DNA of 64,000 nt from Streptomyces laurentii (GCA_002355495.1 AP017424.1:3224001-3288000), one strand, 5' to 3'; counted from the stretch's first letter, positions 36,082 through 46,366 are shown. Program-made: numbers and translations. Notes: a model not told the origin generated them from the letters alone.

Positions 36082-36608
36082 ACACCCCCAAGCCGGAAGT
36101 CCGATACTTCACTCACGCCGATGTCCCGCGGATCCGCCAGGCACTGATCGACATCCATGCGGACGCCTACGCCGACGCCATGGACGACGAGTTCAACCAG
36201 CGCTTCCCCTGGTTCGTGGACCACTGGGGTGGCAACCCGGCGTTCGCCTGCGTGATCGCCTTCGAAGGGGAGACACCAGTGGCGTTCGCCTACGGCGCTC
36301 CGGCCAGGCCGTACCGGGAATGGTGGCGCGAGTACCTCACAGACGTCCCGGAGAAGCACGAGACCTTCGCGTTCTCCGAGCTGGCCGTGCGAACGGAATA
36401 CCGGGGAACCGGGACGGCGAGGCTCGTCACCCGGGCGCTTCTGGAAGAGCGGGCCGAAGACCTCGTGGTCCTCCTGGTCGACACCGAGCACCCCAAGGTG
36501 CAAGCCGTCTACGAGTCCTGGGGCTTCGGGAAGGTCGGCGAACGCCGCCCCTTCCCGGACTCCCCGGTCTGCGCCGTCATGCTCGCGGAGCTTCCTCTCC
36601 GCCCATAA
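36078..36608 (+). CDS. GNAT-family N-acetyltransferase
   Basis: 176 residues from GTG 36078 with GAAGGGA upstream. GNAT motif A is seen in ELAVRTEYRGTGTARLVTRAL (acetyl-CoA pyrophosphate loop YRGTGTA) and motif B in VYESWGFGKVGERRPF. It probably forms an operon with the upstream regulator. The acceptor is unknown; antibiotic N-acetylation is only one possibility, and the pair looks like an inserted unit, not part of the polyketide pathway. Confidence 0.85.
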   Translation: MNTPKPEVRYFTHADVPRIRQALIDIHADAYADAMDDEFNQRFPWFVDHWGGNPAFACVIAFEGETPVAFAYGAPARPYREWWREYLTDVPEKHETFAFSELAVRTEYRGTGTARLVTRALLEERAEDLVVLLVDTEHPKVQAVYESWGFGKVGERRPFPDSPVCAVMLAELPLRP

Positions 36609-36620
36609 GAGAGATGGGGG

Positions 36621-37850
36621 TCAGGAAGTCCAGGTCACCGGCAGGGTGCTCAGGGCGTGGTTGATGCCGCCCAGGTGCCAGGGGATCTCGCTCTCGGGGA
36701 CAGCGAGGGAGAGGTCGGGGAAGCGGCGGACGAGGCCGTCGACGGCGATCTCCAGCTCCATGCGGGTGAGCTGCTTGCCCAGGCAGAGGTGCATGCCGTG
36801 GCCGAAGGACAGGTGCGGGTTGGGGGTGCGGGCGAGGTCCAGGCGGTCCGGGTCGGGGAAGACGCGTTCGTCGCGGTTGGCGGCCGAGATCGCGATCACC
36901 ACGGCGTCGCCCTTGGCGATCTTCACGCCGCCCAGTTCCACGTCCTCGGCGGCGATCCGCGGGTTGCCGGCCGAGTCGGTGGAGAACAGGTTGACGTGGC
37001 GCAGCAGTTCCTCGACGGCCCGGGGGACGCGGGTGCGGTCCTCGGCGAGCCAGTTCCACTGGTCGCGGTGGTGGGCGATGAGCGCGAGGACGGAACTGGC
37101 CAGCTGGTTGGCCGTGGTGTCGAAGCCGGCGCCGATCAGGGTGAAGGCGAAGGTGACCAGCTCCTGTTCGCTGAGCCGGTCGCCGCTGTCGCGGGCCGCG
37201 ATCAGGTCCGACAGCAGATCTTGCGCCGGGTTCTTCCGCTTGTCCGCGACGACTTCGACCATCGACTCGAAGAGGTTCGCCATGCCGTTGACGGAGTCGG
37301 AGTTCTCGCCCTGGTCGTCGACGGTGACGAAGTCCCGCGCGTTCGCGACGAACATCCGCAGCACCCGCATGGGCACGCCGAGGAGTTCGCCGATGACGGT
37401 CAGCGGCATCGGTACGGTGAACCGCTCGACCAGGTCCACCGGGCCACCGCCCAGGGCGAGTTCGTCGAGGATGCCGTCCGCGATCCGCTGGATCCCGGGA
37501 CGCATCTGCTCGATACGGCGAGCTGTGAACGCGCCGGCGGCGAGGCGGCGCAGCCGGGCGTGCTCGGCTCCGTCCATCGAGATGATCATGTCGGGGGACG
37601 AGGTCATCGCGCCGCCGATCCGGGGCGCGTCCGGCTTCACGGTCTCGGCCCGGCTCAGCCGGGGGTCCGCGAGCGCCTCCCGGGCCTCCTCGTACCTGGT
37701 CACCAGCCAGGCGTCGACGCCGCCCTCGGTCCGCACCCGGACCACCGGCGCCTCGGCGCGCAGCCGGGCGTACCCGGGGGCGGGGCAGCGGTAGGACGAG
37801 CCGGCGAGCGGGAACACCGGTGTTTCCAGGGCCTGTTCGGTCGCGGACAA
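36621..37850 (-). CDS. Cytochrome P450, paralogue of the one at 42100
   Basis: 409 residues assuming the TTG at 37850, which has GGAGGT six bases upstream; a longer ATG frame to 37970 lacks a ribosome site. I-helix LIGAGFDTTANQLASS, EELLRH, heme loop FGHGMHLCLGKQLTRME. The C-terminal half is strongly similar to the P450 at 42100 (shared VEELLRHVNLF, ANRD, VFPDPDRLDLAR-type blocks), indicating duplication. It is convergent with the GNAT gene, 12 bp apart. Confidence 0.93.
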   Translation of the reverse strand: MSATEQALETPVFPLAGSSYRCPAPGYARLRAEAPVVRVRTEGGVDAWLVTRYEEAREALADPRLSRAETVKPDAPRIGGAMTSSPDMIISMDGAEHARLRRLAAGAFTARRIEQMRPGIQRIADGILDELALGGGPVDLVERFTVPMPLTVIGELLGVPMRVLRMFVANARDFVTVDDQGENSDSVNGMANLFESMVEVVADKRKNPAQDLLSDLIAARDSGDRLSEQELVTFAFTLIGAGFDTTANQLASSVLALIAHHRDQWNWLAEDRTRVPRAVEELLRHVNLFSTDSAGNPRIAAEDVELGGVKIAKGDAVVIAISAANRDERVFPDPDRLDLARTPNPHLSFGHGMHLCLGKQLTRMELEIAVDGLVRRFPDLSLAVPESEIPWHLGGINHALSTLPVTWTS

Positions 37851-37884
37851 GACGGCACCTCCATGAGCGGGCAGGGTTGTGCGA

Positions 37885-37930
37885 AACGTAGAAGGGTCGA
37901 CTGGAGGAGCGGTTGCCCCCGACTCGAACG
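37885..37930 (-). promoter_or_regulatory. SARP box and -10 of the P450 at 36621
   Basis: Heptamers TGGAGGA (37902), TTGCCCC (37913) and TCGAACG (37924), 11 bp apart. The -10 TACGTT (minus strand, 37890-37885) is 11 bp from the first heptamer, identical in sequence and spacing to the carboxylase promoter at 913. Confidence 0.6.
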
Positions 37931-37991
37931 CCGCCGAACCGCCGAACCGCCGGGCCGCAGGAACACCCACGGCCCGGCGGACGGATCCGGC

Positions 37992-39431
37992 TCAGGCCGC
38001 CGCGTCGGCGGCGACGTCGGGACGGGACGCCCGGCCCGGTACGGACGAGCGGGCCGGCGGCAGCACGCCGTCGACCAGGTAGCGGTGGACGACCGCGTCG
38101 ACGTGCGGGTTCCCGGAGAGTACGTACACCTCGTGCTCCCCGGAGTCCTCGACGGTGAGCAGATGGTGGCCGAGCCGTTCGGCCATGGCCACACCCCCGT
38201 CGTAGTGGTCCATCGGGTCCCCGTCGGCCTGCACGATCAGCCCCACCGGATATCCGTCCCGGCCGAGCACCGTCGGCTCCTCGGGCGCCTCGAACGACCG
38301 GAACGCGCCGACCCACGGCGAGGCCTTCAACACCCCGTTCCCGTACGGGAACCGCTTCCGGAACTCCCGCATGTCCTGGTAGTAGACCTCCAGGTCGGCG
38401 GGCCAGGCGTGCTCCAGGGTGATGGCCTCCAGGACGCCGACCCGCAGATCGCCCTCGCTGTCCGCGGCCCGCCACGTCTCCTGCCGCGCCAGCAGCTCCC
38501 GGCACCGCCCGGCATCACCCGCGCCGGCGGCGTCCCGCAGCCCGCCGACGAGCTGCCCGAGATCGGCCCAACGCGCCCGGTCCCCGGCCCAGTCGCCGAC
38601 CGCGCCGTCGAACAGCGACCGCAGCCGTACGGCGTCCTCCGGCAGCGCCTCCAGCGCCGCGACGACGCCCTCCACCGTGCCGAGCACCCGCTCGGCCGAA
38701 CCGCCGAGCCCGAAGGTGCCGTTCCGCTCCCCGGTCCAGCCGGCCCACAGGTCGACATTGCGCTGGACGGCGTCGCCCTGCTGGAGGAACTGCTCGCGCC
38801 AGGTCCAGTCCGGGCCGACACACGAGTCGAGGACCAGCCGGTCCAGCCCGCCCGGGAACAGGCTCCCGTAGACGGCCCCCACATACGCCCCGTACGCGTA
38901 GCCGACGAAGCTGATGCGCTCCTCGCCGAGTACGGCCCGGATCACGTCCATGTCGCGGGCGGTGTTACGGGTGCTGATGTGCGGCCGCAGCGCGCCCCCG
39001 GCCCGCGCGCAGGCCTCCTCGCGCCGCCGCATGTCCTCGGCGATCGCCGCGAACGTCTCGTCCGGCGGACGCGAGTCCGCCGGTACGGCGGGCACGGACA
39101 CCTCGGCCAGCAGCTGCGTCGACGCCCCGATACCGCGCGGGTCGAAGCCGATCAGGTCGTACACCTCGTGCAGCGGCGTCCCGACGTACCGCCCGGGCAG
39201 ATCCCGGCCGCCACCCCAGTCCCCGCCCGGCCCGCCGTTGACGGCCAGCAGCACCCCGCGCCGCCGCGCCGGGTCGGTGGCGCGGCGGCGGCTGAGCGCC
39301 AGCGTGATCCGCTCGCCCCCGGGGTCGCCGTAGTCACGGGGCACCTCGATCGTCGCGTACTCGACCCGCTCGTCGCCCTGATCCGCCCCGGGCGCCCACC
39401 GCGGCCGCTGTGTGGAGAACTCGCTCACCAC
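37992..39431 (-). CDS. SlpD/SlpE-like alpha/beta-hydrolase with Ser-to-Ala at the nucleophile
   Basis: 479 residues; GTG with GGAGG upstream. It has the tripeptidyl-aminopeptidase-like layout: VLLAVNGGPGGDW (oxyanion), LIGFDPRGIGAST, the nucleophile elbow SFVGYAYGAYVGAVYG, and late VGLIVQADGDPMDHYDGGV and SGEHEVYVLSG with acid and His. The elbow should be GYSYG; here it is GYAYG (codon GCG). No signal peptide is seen, unlike secreted Slp proteases. It is therefore probably a non-hydrolytic or repurposed pathway protein, perhaps a cyclase or binding protein. Confidence 0.85.
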   Translation of the reverse strand: MVSEFSTQRPRWAPGADQGDERVEYATIEVPRDYGDPGGERITLALSRRRATDPARRRGVLLAVNGGPGGDWGGGRDLPGRYVGTPLHEVYDLIGFDPRGIGASTQLLAEVSVPAVPADSRPPDETFAAIAEDMRRREEACARAGGALRPHISTRNTARDMDVIRAVLGEERISFVGYAYGAYVGAVYGSLFPGGLDRLVLDSCVGPDWTWREQFLQQGDAVQRNVDLWAGWTGERNGTFGLGGSAERVLGTVEGVVAALEALPEDAVRLRSLFDGAVGDWAGDRARWADLGQLVGGLRDAAGAGDAGRCRELLARQETWRAADSEGDLRVGVLEAITLEHAWPADLEVYYQDMREFRKRFPYGNGVLKASPWVGAFRSFEAPEEPTVLGRDGYPVGLIVQADGDPMDHYDGGVAMAERLGHHLLTVEDSGEHEVYVLSGNPHVDAVVHRYLVDGVLPPARSSVPGRASRPDVAADAAA

Positions 39432-39671
39432 CGCAAACCTCCGATCTCGTCAGACGGCCAGCGTCTCGGTGCGTCCTAGAGCAGCACTGGACCCCGGAAT
39501 GGCCCCCGCGTACCCACCCACCACACACCTCAGCGAGCCCGCCGCCCCCACGACCGCACCCCCCATCGTCTGAACCCGCACCACGATCCAGACGCGCTCC
39601 ACTCGAACTGGAGACCGCCTCGCCACAGTCCCCGCATACCTCCAGGGCCGCCCAAACGAGGAGCGCTCGCC

Positions 39672-39994
39672 ATGGCCAAGATCACCTACAAGCACCCCGA
39701 CGGCACCGTCACCGCCGTCGACGCCGACGCCCCGAACACGGTCATGCGCGCGGCGAAGCTCAACAACGTCGACGGCATCGAGGCCCAGTGCGGCGGCTCC
39801 GCCCAGTGCGGCACGTGCCATGTGTACATCGATCCCGCGAACACGCTTCCGCTGCCGGAGATGGACTCGGTCGAGGACGACGTGCTGTACGGCACGGCCT
39901 GCGAGCGGACCGAACTCAGCAGACTGAGCTGCCAGTTGCCGATCTCGGACGCGCTCGACGGCCTGCTGGTCCACCTGCCCGAGGCGCAGAGCTG

Positions 39995-39995
<1 letters not shown>
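39672..39995 (+). CDS. [2Fe-2S] ferredoxin (adrenodoxin/putidaredoxin type)
   Basis: 107 residues. The cluster ligands are EAQCGGSAQCGTCHVY (Cys-x5-Cys-x2-Cys) and the distant Cys in SRLSCQLPIS. This class passes electrons to P450s, and the reductase gene follows with TGATG overlap, so the pair likely serves the four P450s of the cluster. Most Streptomyces P450 partners are 3Fe-4S ferredoxins, so the 2Fe-2S type is less usual. Confidence 0.95.
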
Positions 39996-41297
<1,302 letters not shown>

Positions 41298-41305
<8 letters not shown>

Positions 41306-41939
41306 GACCACACCCACCCCGGCACCCGCCCCGGCCCGTCCGGGCGCACCGGCCACCCCGGCCACCCCGGCCACCGCGGCCACCCCGGCCCTCCTGGCCA
41401 CCCCGCGCACCCCGCGCACCCCGCGCCCGATCGCGCTGCGGGTCCTGGGCGTCTGGCTGACCGTGCTGGCCGTCCTGGCCGGCACCAGCGCCGCGGCGGC
41501 GGCCACGGCGGGCAAGCGCCCGCACCCGCGTCACGGCGGCACCGCCCCGGTGTCCCTGGTCGGGGTCTGGGACCTCATGGTCACCGTCCACACGCCCGAC
41601 GGCGGCGTCTCGACCAACCCCACGCGCTTCACCTTCCGCGCCGACCACCAGCTGACCGGCGACGGGCCGCTCGACGCGAACGGGCAGCCGCTGTTCACGG
41701 AGACCGGCTTCTGGAACGCGAAGCCGGACGGCACCTTCGCCCTCTACATCACCCACGGCAGCGTGGAGGGCGGCGCGATCCCCGGGGTCGTCCAGGCCGT
41801 GCACATGGGCAAGATATCCGGCAAGACGCTGACGACCGTCGCGTACGCCTTCGTCACCACGGACCCGGGCCAGGCGCCGCTGGGCCCGATCGACGTCGAC
41901 TCCACCGGCACCTGGGTCTCCGCCGTCCCGGCGTCCTGA
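41298..41939 (+). CDS. Membrane-anchored protein of unknown function
   Basis: 213 residues, overlapping the reductase end by 8 bp. A Pro/Ala/Thr-rich lead (ATPATPATAATP-type repeats, residues 1-45) precedes one membrane helix (about 50-72, IALRVLGVWLTVLAVLAGTS), then a beta-rich soluble domain with GVWDLMVTVHTPDGG, RFTFRADHQLTGDGP and TFALYITHG. I do not recognise the family. The helix suggests an exported or anchored domain. The operon position links it to the redox pair and the pathway. Confidence 0.7.
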
Positions 41940-41965
41940 CGGCCGGCCCGGACCGTACGTCCGCC

Positions 41966-42070
41966 ACGACCGCGCCCCGGCTCCCGCGAGCCGGGGCGCG
42001 GTCGTACGCGTACCTCCCCTGGCTCCGGACAACGAACGGTCCCGGCCACCGAGAGGGTGACCGGGACCGT
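41966..42070. terminator. Two back-to-back hairpins between convergent operons
   Basis: Hairpin 1: 18-bp perfect arms 41966-41983 and 41988-42005. Hairpin 2: 15-nt arms 42036-42050 and 42056-42070 with two mismatched pairs. One probably serves each direction. Confidence 0.85.
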
Positions 42071-42099
42071 CGCGTCCGTGTCCGTACGTACGGGGGACC

Positions 42100-43365
42100 T
42101 CAGGCGCCCCACACCACCGGCAGGCTGGTCAGCGTGTGGTTGATCTCGCCGACGTGCCACGGCAGTTCGGCGTCCGGGTCGGCCAGCCGCAGGTCGGGGA
42201 ATCGGCGGGTCAGCCCTTCGAGGGCGATCTCCATCTCCATCCGGCCGAGGTGCTTGCCGAGGCAGTAGTGCATGCCGTGGCCGAAGGCGATGTGCGGGTT
42301 GCGCTCGCGGGCGAGGTCGAGCCGGTCCGGGTCGGCGAAGACCTCCGGGTCCCGGTTGGCCGAGGCGAGCGCGAGCAGGACGGCGTCGCCCTTGGGAATG
42401 GTCACGTCGCCGACCTCGATGTCCTCGGCGGCGATCCGCGGGAAGCCGGAGGTGTCGGTGGCGAACAGGTTGACGTGGCGCAGGAGTTCCTCGACGGCCC
42501 GGGGGATCCGGGTGCTGTCCTCGACGAGCGCGCGCCACTGGTCGGGGTGGTCGGCGAGGAGGGCGAGGACCGAGTTGGCGAGCTGGTTGGCGGTGGTGTC
42601 GAAGCCGGCGCCGATGAGGGTGAAGCCGAAGGTGACGAGTTCGGGCTCGCTGAGCCGGTCGTCGTCGTCGCGGGCCGCGATGAGCTCGGACAGCATGTCG
42701 TCGGTGGGGTTCGCGCGCTTCTCGGCGATGAGGCCGACGATGTACTCGCTGAGCTTGCCGAGCGCGTGCAGGGACGCCTCGCCGCCGGCCCGGTCGTCGA
42801 CGGTGGCGAACGCGCGGGCCCACTGCTCGAACTCCCGCAGGTCCTGCGCCGGTACGCCGAGCAGCTCGCCGATGACGGTCAGCGGCAGCGGCACCGCCAG
42901 CTGCTGGACGAGGTCGACGACGCCGCCCTTGGCGGCCATGTCGTCGAGGAGTTCGTCGGTGACCCGCTGGACGTTGTCGCGCATCCGCTCGACCCGGCGC
43001 ATGGTGAACGCGCCGGCCACCAGCTTGCGCAGCCGGGCGTGCTCGGCGCCGTCGAGGGAGATGATCATCTCGGGGGTGGTGTGCATGGTGCCGCCGACCC
43101 GGGGAGCGCCCTCGCCGCAGGCCTGGGCACGGCTGAGCCGGGGGTCGGCGGACAGCCGGCGCACGTCCTCGTAGCGGGTGACCAGCCAGGCGTCCACGCC
43201 CCCCGCGGTGGGCACCTTCGCCACCGGCTGTTCGGCGCGCAGCCGCCCGTACGCCGGGGACGGGCCCTGGTAGCTGGATCCGCTGAAGGGGAACGTGCCC
43301 GCCACCGGGCAGCCGGTGCCCTGGGGCTCCGTCTCCTGGGGGGCTGTCTCCTGGGTGATGGTCAC
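42100..43365 (-). CDS. Cytochrome P450, paralogue of the one at 36621
   Basis: 421 residues; GTG with GGAGG upstream. A short N-terminal QETEPQ-type repeat precedes the fold. I-helix LIGAGFDTTANQLANS, EELLRH and heme loop FGHGMHYCLGKHLGRME. Near-identical stretches with the P450 at 36621 mark a duplicated pair flanking the hydrolase and ferredoxin genes. A SARP box with -10 lies upstream. Confidence 0.94.
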   Translation of the reverse strand: MTITQETAPQETEPQGTGCPVAGTFPFSGSSYQGPSPAYGRLRAEQPVAKVPTAGGVDAWLVTRYEDVRRLSADPRLSRAQACGEGAPRVGGTMHTTPEMIISLDGAEHARLRKLVAGAFTMRRVERMRDNVQRVTDELLDDMAAKGGVVDLVQQLAVPLPLTVIGELLGVPAQDLREFEQWARAFATVDDRAGGEASLHALGKLSEYIVGLIAEKRANPTDDMLSELIAARDDDDRLSEPELVTFGFTLIGAGFDTTANQLANSVLALLADHPDQWRALVEDSTRIPRAVEELLRHVNLFATDTSGFPRIAAEDIEVGDVTIPKGDAVLLALASANRDPEVFADPDRLDLARERNPHIAFGHGMHYCLGKHLGRMEMEIALEGLTRRFPDLRLADPDAELPWHVGEINHTLTSLPVVWGA

Positions 43366-43403
43366 GAGGGAACCTCCGCTTGGGATGTCACGGGTCTGGC
43401 CTC

Positions 43404-43449
43404 ACCGTAGGCAGCGCGGATCGAGCCCAAGTCGGCTCGGACTAGGGTC
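43404..43449 (-). promoter_or_regulatory. SARP box and -10 of the P450 at 42100
   Basis: TCGAGCC (43421), TCGGCTC (43432) and TAGGGTC (43443), 11 bp apart; the first is a consensus SARP heptamer. A -10 TACGGT (minus strand, 43409-43404) is 11 bp away, as at 913 and 37885. Confidence 0.6.
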
Positions 43450-43471
43450 GGTTGAAGGGGGTCATGCGAAG

Positions 43472-43508
43472 CGGGGGCGCCCGGGACTCGTGGTCCCGGG
43501 CGCCCCCG
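43472..43508 (-). terminator. Hairpin after the flavin monooxygenase operon
   Basis: 15-bp perfect arms 43472-43486 and 43494-43508, downstream of the stop at 43539 on the minus strand. Confidence 0.85.
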
Positions 43509-43538
43509 CGGCTCGTATGCGCGCTTCTCTCTTACGCC

Positions 43539-44711
43539 TTACTCCTCCGGTCCGAGGAGCACCGCCGCGTAGTTCTTGCGGGCGGCCGTGTCGTACTGGA
43601 GCGCGACATGACTGGTGGCGGACGTGATGTCCCGCCAGAAACGCTGGAGTTCGTGCTTCTCGCCGAGGCCGCCGGTGCCGGCCGCCCCGACCAGCAGGGA
43701 GGCGGCCTCCCGGAGCATCTCGGCGGCGAAGGTCGCGTTGCGCTCGTTGCGCGCCATGTGCTCGGGCGTGAACAGCCGGCCGTCCAGGACGGCGGCGTTC
43801 TCGGTCACCAGGTGGCGGGCGGCGTCGATCCGGCCGGAGGCGCGGACGACGGTCAGCTCGGCGGTCTGGTTGCGGCGGCGGCCGGTGATCGACCCGGCGC
43901 AGGCGGCCAGCGCGCCGACGGCCGCGCCGACGACCGGGGCGATGAAGGTGAGGCCGCCGACGGCCTGGAAGGGCACGTTGTGGGCGGGCACGGTGGAGGC
44001 GCCGTTGCGTCCGGTGAGCATGTCGGCGCGGTCGAAGGACAGGTGCCGCGGCACGAACACGTCGTCGACGACGACGGTGTGGCTGCCGGTGGCCCGCATG
44101 CCGACGCTGTCCCAGGTCTCGCGCACGGTGTACGCGCCCCGGGGCAGGGTGAAGAAGCGCAGCGCCGGGGGCCCGTCCTGGCCGGCCACCGCCGCGCAGA
44201 CCATCACCCAGTCGGCGAAGTCGACGCCGCTGACGTACGCCCACTGGCCGGTGACCCGCCAGCCGCCGTCCGCGGCCTTGGCCCGCCCGGCGGGCATGAG
44301 GCCGGTCGCCACCACCGTGTCGGGCCCGGCACCCGCGCCCCAGAGTGCCTGGTGGCCCTCTTCGGGCAGGTGGGAGGCGAAGCGGGCGGAGTACGCGGCG
44401 AGGGAGGCGCACCACGCGGAGGCGGCGCAGCCCTCGCCGACGGCGACGACGGCCCGGGTGAGCTCGTCGAAGGTGCCCTCGGTGCCGCCGAAGCGGGCGG
44501 CGACGAAGTGCCGGGCGAAGCCGGCCTCGCGGATCGCTTCGGTGACCTCGCGGGACAGGACGCGGGTGGTGTCGGCGTCGGCCGCGTGCCGCGCGGCGAG
44601 CGCGCGCAGCTTCTCGGCCGCCGGGAACAGCCCGGTGTCGCCGGCGACTGAGGGGGCCACTGACGCGGTCACCGGGGCTTGGGCCTCGACGACGCTGCCG
44701 TTCACGCTCAT
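43539..44711 (-). CDS. Two-component flavin-dependent hydroxylase (acyl-CoA dehydrogenase fold)
   Basis: 390 residues; its ATG overlaps the TGA of the upstream gene. ACAD-fold group D monooxygenase features: GCAASAWCASLAAYSARF, the GGWRVTGQWAYVSGVDFADW flavin region and WDSVGMRATGSHTVVVDDVF. This matches HpaB/ActVA-ORF5-type oxygenases that use reduced flavin to hydroxylate phenolic rings. The reductase partner is the gene at 46367. Expected action is hydroxylation of the aromatic polyketide. Confidence 0.9.
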   Translation of the reverse strand: MSVNGSVVEAQAPVTASVAPSVAGDTGLFPAAEKLRALAARHAADADTTRVLSREVTEAIREAGFARHFVAARFGGTEGTFDELTRAVVAVGEGCAASAWCASLAAYSARFASHLPEEGHQALWGAGAGPDTVVATGLMPAGRAKAADGGWRVTGQWAYVSGVDFADWVMVCAAVAGQDGPPALRFFTLPRGAYTVRETWDSVGMRATGSHTVVVDDVFVPRHLSFDRADMLTGRNGASTVPAHNVPFQAVGGLTFIAPVVGAAVGALAACAGSITGRRRNQTAELTVVRASGRIDAARHLVTENAAVLDGRLFTPEHMARNERNATFAAEMLREAASLLVGAAGTGGLGEKHELQRFWRDITSATSHVALQYDTAARKNYAAVLLGPEE

Positions 44712-45265
44712 GCCCCGGCCCCCTCGGTCACGGACGCCGCCTCGGCCTCGGCCACGGCCTCGGCCGCCACTTCGGCAATCGCGCGGGCGAAGCGCTCCAG
44801 GGTCTCGCCCGGGCTCGGCCCGTCGAGCGCCTTGAAGATCCGCTCGGCGCCTGGTCCGTGCCGGTCCAGCTTCACGTGGGCGAGCGACACCTTGGTGTGC
44901 TCCGCGTCGACGGCCTCGAAGTCGACCTCGATCTGGCTGGCGCCCTCGTCGGTGGGGATCGACTGCCAGTTGGGGTCGATGCGCCAGGTCATGGAGAGCC
45001 GCCGGCCGGGCACCCATTCGAGCACGCGGCCCCAGACGGCCTCGGTGCCCTCCACGTCCCACTCGTAGTAGCGGCCGCCGACGCCCTCCTCGAAGGCCAG
45101 GCCGGCCCGCTCCTTGCGCACCAGGATGTGGGTCGGCGGCCACCACCGCGCCGGCCGCTCCGTGAAGACCTTGAAGCAGTCGTCCGGGGTCGCCGCCACG
45201 GTCACCGTCTTGCGTACGTCGGGCAGGGTCTGTGTCTTCGTCTGCGCCTGCGTCTGTTCGGGCAC
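44708..45265 (-). CDS. SRPBCC/AHSA1-type protein, possible polyketide cyclase
   Basis: 185 residues from GTG 45265 with GAGGAGGCC upstream. TVTVAATPDDCFKVFTERPARWW, GGRYYEWDVEGTEAVWGRVL and VPGRRLSMTWRID match the AHSA1-like START fold. The C-terminus is an Ala/Glu-rich helix encoded by imperfect GCC/GCCTCG repeats. It is coupled to the hydroxylase gene, so it may position or cyclise the substrate of that step. Confidence 0.8.
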   Translation of the reverse strand: MPEQTQAQTKTQTLPDVRKTVTVAATPDDCFKVFTERPARWWPPTHILVRKERAGLAFEEGVGGRYYEWDVEGTEAVWGRVLEWVPGRRLSMTWRIDPNWQSIPTDEGASQIEVDFEAVDAEHTKVSLAHVKLDRHGPGAERIFKALDGPSPGETLERFARAIAEVAAEAVAEAEAASVTEGAGA

Positions 45266-45322
45266 GGGGCCTCCTCGTTCAGCCGGGTGTCCGTCCGCCC
45301 GGTCGCCGCGTCGAATACGCCC

Positions 45323-45368
45323 ACGCTGACCGGTCGCGCTAGGACTCCTGTCGAGTACGGCTCGACGC
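45323..45368. promoter_or_regulatory. SARP repeats in the cyclase/ketoreductase divergent promoter
   Basis: TAGGACT (45340), TCGAGTA (45351) and TCGACGC (45362), 11 bp apart, in the 263-bp gap between 45265 (minus) and 45529 (plus). CAGCGT on the minus strand (45328-45323) is at the usual 11-bp distance for the leftward gene. Confidence 0.5.
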
Positions 45369-45528
45369 CGCCCGCTCCGGCGGCGCTCCACCGCCGGCCC
45401 AGGCACCCGCAAGGTGACCGGCCCACCGTCGACCCACTCGGCCGGGGCATCGGGCGGGACTCGCAGGGGAATTCGACGCGGCGGCCGGCCCACGCACGGC
45501 CGCCGGCACGAGTGATGGGGAGAGCACG

Positions 45529-46314
45529 ATGACGGACGCGGGACGACGAGTTGCCTTCGTCACGGGCGCGACCAGCGGGATCGGTCTGGCCGTGACCGAA
45601 CTGCTCGCCCGGCAGGGCATCGCGGTGTTCGGAGTGGCACGCGACGCGGAGAACGTACGCACCGTGGTGAAGGAACTGCGCGAGCAGGGCCTCGAAGTGT
45701 CCGGCACGGTCTGCGACGTGACCAGCCCGGAGCAGATCAAGGAGGCCGTCGAGGCGGCGGTGGCCCAGTACGGCCGGATCGACATCCTCGTCAACAACGC
45801 GGGCCGGGGCGGTGGCGGTGTGACGGCCGAACTCCCGGACGCCCTCTGGGACGACGTCATCGAGACCAACCTCAACGGCACCTTCCGCGTGACCCGCGAA
45901 GTCCTGAGCACCGGCCGGATGCGGGACGGCGACTGGGGCCGGATCATCAGCATCGCCTCCACCGGCGGCAAGCAGGGCGTCGAACTCGCCGCCCCCTACT
46001 CGGCGTCGAAGCACGGGGTCGTCGGCTTCACCAAGGCGGTCGGCAAGGAGCTGGCGGCGAGCGGCATCACCGTGAACGCCGTCTGCCCGGGATACGTCGA
46101 GACGCCGATGGCCCAGCGCGTACGCCAGGGCTACGCCGGCCACTACGGCGTGACCGAGCAGGCGATCCAGGAGAAGTTCAACGCCAAAATCCCGCTGGGC
46201 CGTTACTCCACCCCGGAGGAGGTCGCGGGACTGGTCGGCTACCTCGTCTCGGACACGGCCGCCTCGATCACCGCGCAGGCGCTGAACGTCTGCGGCGGGC
46301 TCGGCAACTACTGA
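45529..46314 (+). CDS. Type II PKS C9 ketoreductase (ActIII-like)
   Basis: 261 residues, the size of ActIII. VTGATSGIGLAVTELLARQG (NADPH site), NNAGRGGGG, ISIASTGGKQGVELAAPYSA with YSASK, and VCPGYVETPMAQRVR match actinorhodin KR; the C-terminus ITAQALNVCGGLGNY is the hallmark of this subfamily. It reduces the C9 carbonyl of the nascent poly-beta-ketone. This gene is the strongest evidence that the cluster makes an aromatic polyketide. Confidence 0.96.
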   Translation: MTDAGRRVAFVTGATSGIGLAVTELLARQGIAVFGVARDAENVRTVVKELREQGLEVSGTVCDVTSPEQIKEAVEAAVAQYGRIDILVNNAGRGGGGVTAELPDALWDDVIETNLNGTFRVTREVLSTGRMRDGDWGRIISIASTGGKQGVELAAPYSASKHGVVGFTKAVGKELAASGITVNAVCPGYVETPMAQRVRQGYAGHYGVTEQAIQEKFNAKIPLGRYSTPEEVAGLVGYLVSDTAASITAQALNVCGGLGNY

Positions 46315-46366
46315 TGTCCCGGAGACGGACGGATCACCAGGCAAGAGCAGAAAGGGAGTCCTGACC

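Noticed and set aside
34821..36608. A natural three-domain HTH-TPR-GNAT fusion
   Set aside because: Removing one G from a G7 run gives two separate genes with a standard GTGA overlap and a ribosome site, which is more plausible.
39587..39626. 11-bp-spaced heptamers (TCCAGAC, TCCACTC, TGGAGAC, TCGCCAC) upstream of the ferredoxin gene
   Set aside because: They do not fit the TNGAG pattern in the orientation of the adjacent gene and have no -10 at the usual distance.
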